Shown: piece by piece, positions 1-5,497 of the stretch
Layout of the letters: each line of letters opens with the position of its first letter
Numbering within the stretch: the stretch's first letter is position 1
Origin: Clostridium sp. AM49-4BH
Lineage (GTDB): Bacteria; Bacillota; Clostridia; Lachnospirales; Lachnospiraceae
DNA: 8,989 bases
NCBI RefSeq assembly: GCF_003478335.1
Contig: NZ_QUFB01000073.1
Location: 1-8,989 of the forward strand
Reading direction: 5' to 3'
Position numbers and translations under genes: made by a program
The notes under the pieces: generated by a model
The model's input: the letters and a program-made list of their open reading frames with translations, nothing else
The model's database searches: none
Told to the model about the DNA's origin: nothing

Positions 1-18
1 AGGAATGTATTTACTCAT
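1..18 (-). CDS. 5' end of a probable IS30-family transposase gene (partial)
   Basis: Only the first six codons lie in the window, reading leftward as M-S-K-Y-I-P from an ATG at 18-16. The start is supported by an excellent ribosome binding site on the minus strand (AGGAGG at 33-28) with a 9-nt spacer. From memory, clostridial IS30-family transposases often begin with this kind of peptide (M-S-x-Y-I-P-G-N-Q-K-H-L), and that is the basis of the call. The gene is divergent from every other gene here, as expected for an insertion sequence lying in a phage operon. Six residues cannot prove the family; the start itself is much surer than the product. Confidence 0.45.
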
Positions 19-200
19 GATAGTTCTCCTCCTACTGCTGTCAGAGCACGACTATGAGCATAACACAATAATGTGAAAGATTAAATGCCACTTGTGCATA
101 AGAGAATTCTACTGCATAAGGGGAGGGTGGAATTAAACATTTCAATTTTTAGAGGATTGGTTTGTTGTAAAATGATGTTCCAATGTAGCTCCTTTTGTCG
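19..200. other. Non-coding upstream region, probably containing one end of the insertion sequence
   Basis: This stretch separates the minus-strand start at 18 from the plus-strand membrane protein gene. No convincing gene is seen. It holds the minus-strand ribosome binding site (28-33) and a short direct repeat TGCATAAG at 95-102 and 113-120. Past about 130 it is AT-rich. If the leftmost gene is an IS30 transposase, the terminal inverted repeat and the junction with phage DNA should fall somewhere here. The exact end cannot be set without the other end of the element. Confidence 0.4.
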
Positions 201-206
201 TATAAT
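178..206 (+). promoter_or_regulatory. Possible promoter for the two-TM membrane protein gene
   Basis: A perfect -10 box TATAAT lies at 201-206. At 17-nt spacing the -35 position (178-183) reads TTCCAA, a poor match to TTGACA. Transcription would start near 213, just before the AAAGGAG ribosome binding site at 214-220, so the leader would be very short. The -10 is good, but the weak -35 and very short leader make this tentative. Confidence 0.35.
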
Positions 207-230
207 GGCGATGAAAGGAGCGTGGTATTG

Positions 231-851
231 ATGAAAAGGAATAGGCAAATTATCATAGCGATTTTGATTTTGGTCGCATTTCTTACAATAGCAATAGCTA
301 CAGCATTTTTTTTTGTGAAATATCCATTAAATGTAAATGGAAGTAGTGACGGCTGGTTAGGTTTTTTAGGAGGTTTATTTGGAAGCTTTTTGTCTGGCAT
401 TATTTCTATTTATATATTGAATGTCAATAGACGTGATGCAGAAGAGATGACTAGAAAAAATCATAAAGATACAAAAGATGCTTTTCGACAAAATGCTAAT
501 ATGTTTCATTATCAGATGCGAACAGATTTGACGAATGCGGTATATGAGCTTTTAGTGGAGTTAATCATTATAGCAGAATTTTGTAATTGTAGAAAAAATA
601 TAAATGGACAAATATATAGTGAAAAACAACAAAGAGCTCAGAAAATTTGTATGCTTATTGCGTTGAAATTAGGCAATGAGTGTCGTTTTAATGGATTGCT
701 TAGTGAAATTGAGAAATATAATAATATGTATATTCAAAAAAGAAGAGTTTTCCATTTTAATAAGGGTTTTCTCGAAAAGCAAGGAAAGTATTTATGTAGG
801 GTGGCTCAAATATGCCTTCAAGGTTATATTTATGATATTTATCTTCGATAA
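231..851 (+). CDS. Two-transmembrane protein of unknown function, probable prophage accessory (moron) gene
   Basis: The protein has 206 residues and no function I can name. The ATG at 231 is preferred: AAAGGAG sits at 214-220 with a 10-nt spacer, and the basic N-terminus (K-R-N-R) precedes a membrane helix. A TTG at 228 or 195 is possible but less likely. Helix 1 spans about residues 7-29. Helix 2 spans about 41-63 and begins with a glycine-rich D-G-W-L-G-F-L-G-G segment; similar segments occur in many uncharacterised small membrane proteins of Firmicutes. Positive charge on both outer flanks (KRNR; NRR) suggests both ends are cytoplasmic, with a soluble C-terminal domain of about 140 residues. 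The gene is visibly more AT-rich than the tail genes after it and lies between the presumed IS end and the first tail gene. The next ribosome binding site begins 4 nt after its stop. A role in superinfection exclusion or defence is inference only. Confidence 0.75.
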   Translation: MKRNRQIIIAILILVAFLTIAIATAFFFVKYPLNVNGSSDGWLGFLGGLFGSFLSGIISIYILNVNRRDAEEMTRKNHKDTKDAFRQNANMFHYQMRTDLTNAVYELLVELIIIAEFCNCRKNINGQIYSEKQQRAQKICMLIALKLGNECRFNGLLSEIEKYNNMYIQKRRVFHFNKGFLEKQGKYLCRVAQICLQGYIYDIYLR

Positions 852-865
852 TACAAGGAGAAATC

Positions 866-1372
866 ATGTCAACACAAATAAATTTCACCTACGACAGCCC
901 ATCCTCTATTGATGCTGCCATAAAACAAATGCAGGCATACCAGGAACAGCTTACATATAAATGCCGTATCCTTGCTCAGCGTGTAGCAGAGATCGGCGTG
1001 GAGATCGCCAGAGTGAACATTGCGGACTTTGACGCAATCTACAGTGGTGAGCTGTTATCAAATATTCGTGCAGAGTACAGTGGTTCCGTGCCGGATGGTG
1101 CAAGCTGGCTTGTGATCACGGATTGTCCGTGGGCGGCATATGTGGAGTTTGGTACAGGCGTCGTAGGGCAGGAATCCCCGCACCCGGATACTTCCATTGT
1201 GGGGTGGAAATATGATGTGAATCAGCATGGCGATATGGGTTGGTATTATTTTAAGGATGGCGAATGGCATTGGACAAAGGGAATGCCAAGCCGTCCTTTT
1301 TTGTACCAGACCGGTATGGATCTGCGGGAAAGAATAGAGGAGATAGCGAGGGAGGTGTTTGCCGGTGCTTAG
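866..1372 (+). CDS. HK97 gp10-like phage tail/neck component
   Basis: This 168-residue protein starts at the ATG at 866, behind AAGGAG at 855-860. It looks like the HK97 gp10-like family, small proteins at the head-tail interface or tail end that take part in tail completion. The evidence is the family-typical A-A-Y-V-E-F-G-T-G segment at residues 90-98 and M-P-S-R-P-F-L near residues 140-146, close to the C-terminus. The N-terminal third is predicted helical. Its position directly before a tail terminator-like gene and a tube gene matches the usual order in siphoviruses of Firmicutes. The head-tail adaptor genes expected upstream are absent from the window; the two-TM gene and the apparent IS element occupy that side instead. 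Its codons are more GC-rich than those of the gene before it. The following gene overlaps its end by 8 nt, so the two are probably translationally coupled. Confidence 0.8.
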   Translation: MSTQINFTYDSPSSIDAAIKQMQAYQEQLTYKCRILAQRVAEIGVEIARVNIADFDAIYSGELLSNIRAEYSGSVPDGASWLVITDCPWAAYVEFGTGVVGQESPHPDTSIVGWKYDVNQHGDMGWYYFKDGEWHWTKGMPSRPFLYQTGMDLRERIEEIAREVFAGA

Positions 1373-1763
1373 CGTATGGAACAAGGTTAATAAGCGTATG
1401 ATGCAGAGGCTGAAAACAGATCCGGATGCACCGTATCCGAAGTTGTATCTGACTTCTACGGATTCATCCAGTGCACCGACACAGTTTCCGTGTTTGTATA
1501 TCAAATCGCTTGGAGAACCCACAGCAGGCAGAGACTTCCAGAATACGCAGTGCTACATCACATCCACGATCGAGATACATGCGTATTCGGCAGCATCGCC
1601 AAATGGATCGCAGACAGAAGCGAGAAAGATCATGGATGCGGCAGGAAATGTGATGCTTAGCATGGGGTATGATCTGATTGCGGGTCCGTACCCGGATAAT
1701 CGGGAGTATTTCCGAATCATTGCGAGATTCCGAAGGATTGTCGGTGATGGCGATGAGTTGTAA
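1365..1763 (+). CDS. Phage tail terminator / tail completion protein (minor tail protein)
   Basis: The start chosen is GTG at 1365, which follows GGAGG (1351-1355) at 9 nt. A TTG at 1359 would sit only 3 nt from it. This gives a 132-residue protein. Its size, its place between the gp10-like gene and the tube gene, and its make-up fit the family that caps the head-proximal end of a siphovirus tail and joins it to the head. In order it shows an N-terminal helix, a beta-rich middle with Y-I-T-S-T-I-E-I-H-A-Y, a helix A-R-K-I-M-D-A-A, and a final strand R-I-I-A-R-F-R-R. The match is by general pattern and synteny, not by a catalytic motif. The start lies inside the end of the upstream gene (8-nt overlap). 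A 110-nt gap containing a hairpin separates it from the tube gene. Confidence 0.7.
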   Translation: MLSVWNKVNKRMMQRLKTDPDAPYPKLYLTSTDSSSAPTQFPCLYIKSLGEPTAGRDFQNTQCYITSTIEIHAYSAASPNGSQTEARKIMDAAGNVMLSMGYDLIAGPYPDNREYFRIIARFRRIVGDGDEL

Positions 1764-1816
1764 AAAGAATATGAAATAAGAATGCTTTGGCATTTTTATG
1801 ATAGAAACAGTAAATG

Positions 1817-1850
1817 AAAGGACTTCGAGATTTCGAGGTTCTTTTTGTTT
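1817..1850 (+). terminator. Hairpin plus T-tract before the major tail protein gene
   Basis: Arm AGGACTTCGA (1819-1828) pairs with TCGAGGTTCT (1833-1842) around a GATT loop, giving 10 bp with two G-U pairs. Two further A-T pairs are possible at the base. The stem runs directly into TTTTTGTTT. This has the shape of an intrinsic terminator, but it lies inside an apparent late operon, just before the AAGGAGG of the tube gene. It may act as a partial terminator, a 5' mRNA stabiliser or a processing site. Confidence 0.55.
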
Positions 1851-1873
1851 TCCCAAAAAAGGAGGAAAAGAAG

Positions 1874-2335
1874 ATGGATTTATCTACGATTGACGTAAAA
1901 TTTGGATGGGCTGTTGAGGAGACAGCTGGAACCAAGCCAAAGGCATTTACTTGGATCAAGCGATGCAGCAAGATTGCCGGTATCAATGTCACCAAAGATA
2001 AGATCGATGTATCCTGTTTTGAGGATAAGATCAAACAGTACATTGCTGGTGTTGGTGACACTGGTGGAGACTGGAATCTTAACTTCAACGGGTCGACAGA
2101 TTTTGTTACGGCTTGGAATGCATTATTAGATGCATCTTTGGAAGGTAAGGCGGCAGGAAAAGCTACATGGGCAGACATTTATATCCCCGGCTTTGGTTCT
2201 TATTTTCTTAAGTTTGAACCGGGAGAGATTCCTATGCCGGATTTAGAACCTGGTAGTAAATTGGATATCCAGATTTCCAATGTCATCAATGAGTACGATG
2301 GACTTGGAGAATCTATTGAGCCAGTGGCAGCCTAA
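1874..2335 (+). CDS. Major tail (tube) protein
   Basis: This 153-residue protein starts at the ATG at 1874, 8 nt after AAGGAGG (1859-1865). Its size, acidic and glycine-rich beta-type sequence, and position right before the overlapping chaperone pair mark it as the tail tube subunit, which polymerises around the tape measure protein. Visible features are an N-terminal G-W-A-V-E-E-T-A-G-T-K-P segment near residues 11-22, a central G-G-D-W-N-L-N-F-N-G strand with a following helix W-N-A-L-L-D-A-S, and a C-terminal I-Q-I-S-N-V-I-N-E-Y-D-G stretch. Members of this group begin similarly and carry a tube-type beta sandwich. No extra immunoglobulin-like C-terminal domain is present. Strong ribosome binding and hairpins on both sides fit a gene expressed at higher level than its neighbours, which is expected for the most abundant tail protein. 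Confidence 0.8.
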   Translation: MDLSTIDVKFGWAVEETAGTKPKAFTWIKRCSKIAGINVTKDKIDVSCFEDKIKQYIAGVGDTGGDWNLNFNGSTDFVTAWNALLDASLEGKAAGKATWADIYIPGFGSYFLKFEPGEIPMPDLEPGSKLDIQISNVINEYDGLGESIEPVAA

Positions 2336-2338
2336 GCA

Positions 2339-2365
2339 GTTGCTAGAGCAACATGATTTTTTTTT
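2339..2365 (+). terminator. Small hairpin and nine-T tract after the major tail protein gene
   Basis: GTTGC (2339-2343) pairs with GCAAC (2348-2352) around TAGA. Then come ATGA and nine consecutive T (2357-2365). It begins 4 nt after the tube gene stop. The stem is only 5 bp and is not flush with the T run, so it is probably a weak or partial terminator. Confidence 0.4.
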
Positions 2366-2391
2366 GAGGGGGACAAATCAGTGTCCCCTTT
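2366..2391 (+). promoter_or_regulatory. GC-rich stem-loop in the tube-chaperone intergenic region
   Basis: GAGGGGGACA (2366-2375) pairs with TGTCCCCTTT (2382-2391) around AATCAG: 10 bp including two G-U pairs, with a solid GGGGACA/TGTCCCC core. No T run follows, so it is not a standard terminator. It lies 12 nt before the chaperone ribosome binding site (2404-2410) and could stabilise or insulate mRNA. Confidence 0.45.
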
Positions 2392-2418
2392 CATGAGAAA
2401 GAAAAGGAGAGATTTGAT

Positions 2419-2976
2419 ATGAACATTACAGTGAATGGTAAAGAGTATATTTTGGAATATACATTTGAAGCAGCAGAGTGTCATGAGTGTATTGATGCAG
2501 CAATGGATATTTTTGGCGGTATGATGACAGCAAAGATTGACAGTAAACATTCGGAAGAGATGCAGGTGAGGGATTTTCTGATGAGTCTTTCAGATCTACC
2601 AAGAATGGCAATGGACATGTTTTATGCTGGTTTACTGGAAAATCACGGAACGGGCCCAGATGGAGACGGAACAATTACAAGTCGTGCAGATGCGAGATGT
2701 TTGTATAAACAGTTTTGCAGGGAAAATCCTGAAGATGAAAGAGCAACATCTTACTATGCTCTTTGTACTTCTATTGCAGAGCAGATGGAGAAAGATGGTT
2801 TTTTCAAGCGAACCGGAATGGAAGACATTCTGGAGAACATGGAGAGTCTGGTCAAGAGCAAACAGAAGAAACAGCCGAAGAAACCGATGGATCATCAGCG
2901 GAAGAAGCCAACCAAAGCGCAGAAAGCAGCAATGGAAGCGAGAGCGGAGGGCAAAGAAAACGATTTTCAGAGCTGA
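2419..2976 (+). CDS. Tail assembly chaperone gpG-like (zero-frame product)
   Basis: This 185-residue protein starts at the ATG at 2419, 8 nt after AAGGAGA. It matches the gpG-type tail chaperone, which binds the tape measure protein and recruits tube subunits but is absent from the mature virion. The N-terminal part (M-N-I-T-V-N-G-K-E-Y) is a short beta start followed by a largely helical acidic body to about residue 130. After that the reading frame becomes lysine-rich (K-K-Q-P-K-K-P) and ends at 2976. Position between tube and tape measure genes, and a long overlap with a second frame open to 3344, are the classic arrangement. The -1 frameshift signal at 2799-2833 should send a fraction of ribosomes into that second frame. 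The basic tail after residue 129 belongs only to the unshifted product. Confidence 0.8.
   Translation: MNITVNGKEYILEYTFEAAECHECIDAAMDIFGGMMTAKIDSKHSEEMQVRDFLMSLSDLPRMAMDMFYAGLLENHGTGPDGDGTITSRADARCLYKQFCRENPEDERATSYYALCTSIAEQMEKDGFFKRTGMEDILENMESLVKSKQKKQPKKPMDHQRKKPTKAQKAAMEARAEGKENDFQS
2799..2833 (+). promoter_or_regulatory. Programmed -1 ribosomal frameshift signal
   Basis: In the gpG frame the codons are GGT TTT TTC, which gives the slippery heptamer T TTT TTC at 2799-2805. Seven bases later an 8-bp stem forms: CCGGAATG (2813-2820) with CATTCTGG (2826-2833), one G-U pair, loop GAAGA. Heptamer, spacer and stem-loop all fit the standard -1 signal. The shift leads exactly into the frame that stays open to 3344 and carries the conserved T-type domain. 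Confidence 0.75.
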
Positions 2977-3344
2977 TTTGGGAAGAATTTCTGCCAAAAG
3001 CTTTGCTGTATGGCTGTCCGTATGACTTGTTTTGGCACCTGAATCCTACCAAGCTGACGGCATTCCGTAAAGCATACGAAGAGAGATTGCAGCAGAAGGA
3101 AGATGCAATGTGGCGAAATGGTCTGTACACAATGCGTGCCATCAATGCTTGCTTTGGAGGGAAATACCCTGAGAAGCCGCTTTTTGAAGTTGGAGAAAGC
3201 AAGGAATCCTCCGAACGACAAGAGCATGATGGTTATACTGAACAAGAAATTAAAGAAGCTAGAGAAGCTTTGGTCATGCAATTACAAATCATGGAAGGAC
3301 AGCAGCGGAGAGCAAAGCGTAAAAAAGAGTTATTTGAGCATTAA
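2805..3344 (+). CDS. Tail assembly chaperone T domain, made as gpGT by -1 frameshift
   Basis: This frame has no good start of its own. It is best read as the continuation of gpG after slippage at 2799-2805, giving a fusion of about 308 residues (129 from gpG plus 179). After the junction comes an acidic, serine- and glutamate-rich linker to about residue 183. The conserved part then begins at S-E-L-I-W-E-E-F and includes Y-G-C-P-Y-D-L-F-W and W-R-N-G-L-Y, ending at K-Y-P-E-K-P-L-F-E near residue 257. This W-x-x-G-x-Y then K-Y-P-x-x-P pattern recurs in gpT-like proteins of Firmicute phages. The last 50 residues look like a charged helix. In the lambda paradigm the G part binds the tape measure and the T part binds tube subunits; the same division is inferred here. 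A terminator-like hairpin starts 4 nt after the stop. Confidence 0.75.
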   Translation, partial: QANRNGRHSGEHGESGQEQTEETAEETDGSSAEEANQSAESSNGSESGGQRKRFSELIWEEFLPKALLYGCPYDLFWHLNPTKLTAFRKAYEERLQQKEDAMWRNGLYTMRAINACFGGKYPEKPLFEVGESKESSERQEHDGYTEQEIKEAREALVMQLQIMEGQQRRAKRKKELFEH

Positions 3345-3347
3345 GTG

Positions 3348-3383
3348 GAGAGCAGCCCAATATGGGTTGCTCTCTTTTCTTTT
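3348..3383 (+). terminator. Strong intrinsic terminator-like hairpin before the tape measure gene
   Basis: GAGAGCAGCCCA (3348-3359) pairs with TGGGTTGCTCTC (3363-3374) around a 3-nt loop, giving 12 bp with one G-U pair. The tract TTTTCTTTT follows at once. This is the best intrinsic terminator shape in the window, yet it lies between two essential tail genes on the same strand. The tape measure ribosome binding site begins 6 nt after the tract. Confidence 0.7.
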
Positions 3384-3400
3384 ACCGTAGGAGGTGCAGA

Positions 3401-5497
3401 ATGGCAGCAATAGATAGTTTGAACATTAAGGTAGATGCGTCTGCTCGAAGTGCCAACGAACAGTTGGATAAGCTTGTAAAGAAGATGATGGAGTTACGCC
3501 GTACATTGGGCGGTCTTAATGCCAATGAACTTAACGCATTTGCGAGCGGTATGAGCCATTTTACCAAAGCAGCACAGGCATTGAGTGGCGTGAAAACTTC
3601 CGATTTTACGAAACTTGCAAAAGGCTTGGATAAGTTAGCAGATGCTAGAAAGTTGGAGAATACAGCACAATCTGTGGAAAAGTCAGCGGGCTCTTTGCAG
3701 GAATCTGTATCAATGGCACAAAAGGCACTGGGCTCCGGACTAAAATTTGATAGTAAGGGTATTCAGAATGTAAAGAAATCTGTCCAGTCCTTGGCAAATG
3801 AATTTTCTAGTGCAGGTACCGGTAATGCATTATCTAACAATTTGTCAGAAATTGAGAAAGAGGCAGATAAACTACGCAACAAACTGGATCAATTAAGTGA
3901 AAAAGAGCAGAAAGCGTTAGCAGTTGGAAATTCGTCACCAGAGAATAAAACATTCCGTAGTTTACAGTATGATATAGCTGTTTCTTTGAATAAATTATCA
4001 GAATTGGAACAGAAGATCTCACAGATGAAAACTCACAAGGTGCAGGATTTAGCATCCATTCCTATCATTCGCTCGGATGCTGGAAACGGATTTTCCGAAA
4101 CAAAAGCTGTGGCCAAAACAATGCTAAATACGGGACGTGTGCCAAAAAGTGCTAAATATTCGGTAGATGCTTCGGCAGAGTCTTTGAAAGAGTCGCTAGA
4201 ACAGGTGAATCGTGCAGAAAGTGCAGTACAAGGCTTTGCGGGAAAAATAGCAGAGGCGAAAGCTCAGCTTGCAAGTATTGAAAAAAGTGGGAAGAGTTTA
4301 GGAACTGATGAGTGGGATGAGGCATATATTGCATTACAGAAAGTAGTTAAAGAAGCCAAAGTATACAAAGCTGCCTTAAATGAGAGGGCAAATGGATTAG
4401 AGACAGATATTAAATCAACGGACAGCTTAGATGTAAAACTCCAGAAATTAAAAGTAGATCTCAAACAACTTAAAGCAGATGGTTTTGGATTTGGTGACAA
4501 GGCTTTTGATAATATTTACAAGGAAATCTTAAAGACCGATGGTGCTTTGAAAAAGTATAAGGCAGATTTGAAAGAATCTGTTGGAGGTGAACAGAGTCTT
4601 AGTACATTCGATAGAGTGAAACAGGGGTTTCATTCTATTTGGACAGAATCTCAACAGGCAGGAAATTCTGCATCTAGTTTTGGTAGTAAGTTGAGAAATC
4701 TTATGTCCTCATTGCGTGGAAATGCTGTGTCTGCGTTTGGAAGTCGTCTCAAAGCGTTGATTCCAATCTTTCATGGGACTACTAGCTCTACGGGAAATCT
4801 GATCAGCAAATTGGCTAAGCTGTATGTTGGATTCCGCTCTCTTCGAGGGATTGGTGAATATTTGCGTGGTGCCGTAGAATCATCCATGGATTACATTGAA
4901 GAATTTAATTATTTTGATACCACAATGGGGAAGATTGCTTCTGAATGGGGCAAGGAATACAAGAAATATGGTTACCAAAATGCAGAGGAATACGGAGAAT
5001 CCTTTAAAAATCGTTTGACGCAAACAATGGGGAAAATGACCGGGTTTCAGATTGAAAACGATGGAACTTTGTCTGATCTTGGAAAAAAGAATCTTGGACT
5101 GGATCCGACACAAATGACCAACTATGCTGCCAGTGTAGCGCAGGTGACAAATTCAGTTGGAATGACAGGAGAAGCATCTGTGGTAACATCCGAAGCTTTA
5201 TCTATGCTTGCCGGAGATATGTCTTCCTTCAAAAATCTTGATATGGATACAGTTATGAATAACTTTTCATCGGGATTACTGGGGCAGTCTAGGGCATTGT
5301 ATAAGTTTGGTATTGATACATCAAATGCAACATTAAAACAGTATGCCCTTGCAAATGGAATCAAAAAGAATGTTTCGGCTATGTCACAGTCGGAAAAAAT
5401 GCAGCTTCGTATGTTGGCTATTTTGGATCAATCCAAGGTATCATGGGGAGACCTTGCAAAACCATTAATTCGCCATCAAATCAGTTACGCTTATTGA
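3401..5497 (+). CDS. Tape measure protein, N-terminal part (frameshifted)
   Basis: The start is the ATG at 3401, 5 nt after AGGAGGT (3389-3395). This frame gives 698 residues. The protein would set tail length, fill the tube lumen and probably help DNA entry. The first 470 or so residues are helical and coiled-coil-like, rich in lysine, alanine, serine and glutamate. A conserved tape-measure block follows from about residue 475 (Y-V-G-F-R-S-L-R-G-I-G-E-Y-L, then V-E-S-S-M-D-Y-I-E-E-F-N-Y-F). The family-typical S-W-G-D-L-A-K comes near residue 680. Homologues continue with T-I-N-S-P-S-N-Q, but here that text is in the -1 frame and this frame stops after ten unrelated residues (the last is a tyrosine). 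One base is missing around the AAAA run at 5458-5461. The fused protein would be about 1638 residues. Confidence 0.8.
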   Translation: MAAIDSLNIKVDASARSANEQLDKLVKKMMELRRTLGGLNANELNAFASGMSHFTKAAQALSGVKTSDFTKLAKGLDKLADARKLENTAQSVEKSAGSLQESVSMAQKALGSGLKFDSKGIQNVKKSVQSLANEFSSAGTGNALSNNLSEIEKEADKLRNKLDQLSEKEQKALAVGNSSPENKTFRSLQYDIAVSLNKLSELEQKISQMKTHKVQDLASIPIIRSDAGNGFSETKAVAKTMLNTGRVPKSAKYSVDASAESLKESLEQVNRAESAVQGFAGKIAEAKAQLASIEKSGKSLGTDEWDEAYIALQKVVKEAKVYKAALNERANGLETDIKSTDSLDVKLQKLKVDLKQLKADGFGFGDKAFDNIYKEILKTDGALKKYKADLKESVGGEQSLSTFDRVKQGFHSIWTESQQAGNSASSFGSKLRNLMSSLRGNAVSAFGSRLKALIPIFHGTTSSTGNLISKLAKLYVGFRSLRGIGEYLRGAVESSMDYIEEFNYFDTTMGKIASEWGKEYKKYGYQNAEEYGESFKNRLTQTMGKMTGFQIENDGTLSDLGKKNLGLDPTQMTNYAASVAQVTNSVGMTGEASVVTSEALSMLAGDMSSFKNLDMDTVMNNFSSGLLGQSRALYKFGIDTSNATLKQYALANGIKKNVSAMSQSEKMQLRMLAILDQSKVSWGDLAKPLIRHQISYAY

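Noticed and set aside
195..230. Upstream TTG start for the two-TM protein
   Set aside because: The TTG at 195 has no ribosome binding site, and the AAAGGAG that serves the gene lies within this extension. The ATG at 231 also gives a normal basic N-terminus before helix 1.
1464..1856. Minus-strand frames opposite the tail terminator and tube genes
   Set aside because: They overlap well-supported plus-strand genes, lack good start signals and show no family resemblance.
1814..1873. N-terminal extension of the major tail protein from ATG 1814
   Set aside because: It has no ribosome binding site and runs through the hairpin and T-tract. The ATG at 1874 has AAGGAGG at ideal distance.
2955..2976. 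Alternative frameshift point near the end of gpG (GGC AAA GAA AAC)
   Set aside because: The bases do not form an X XXY YYZ heptamer in the zero frame, whereas T TTT TTC at 2799 does and is followed by a well-placed stem-loop.
5456..5463. Programmed frameshift within the tape measure gene
   Set aside because: No two-codon slippery heptamer in frame, and tape measure genes of this family are normally uninterrupted. A one-base loss is the simpler reading.
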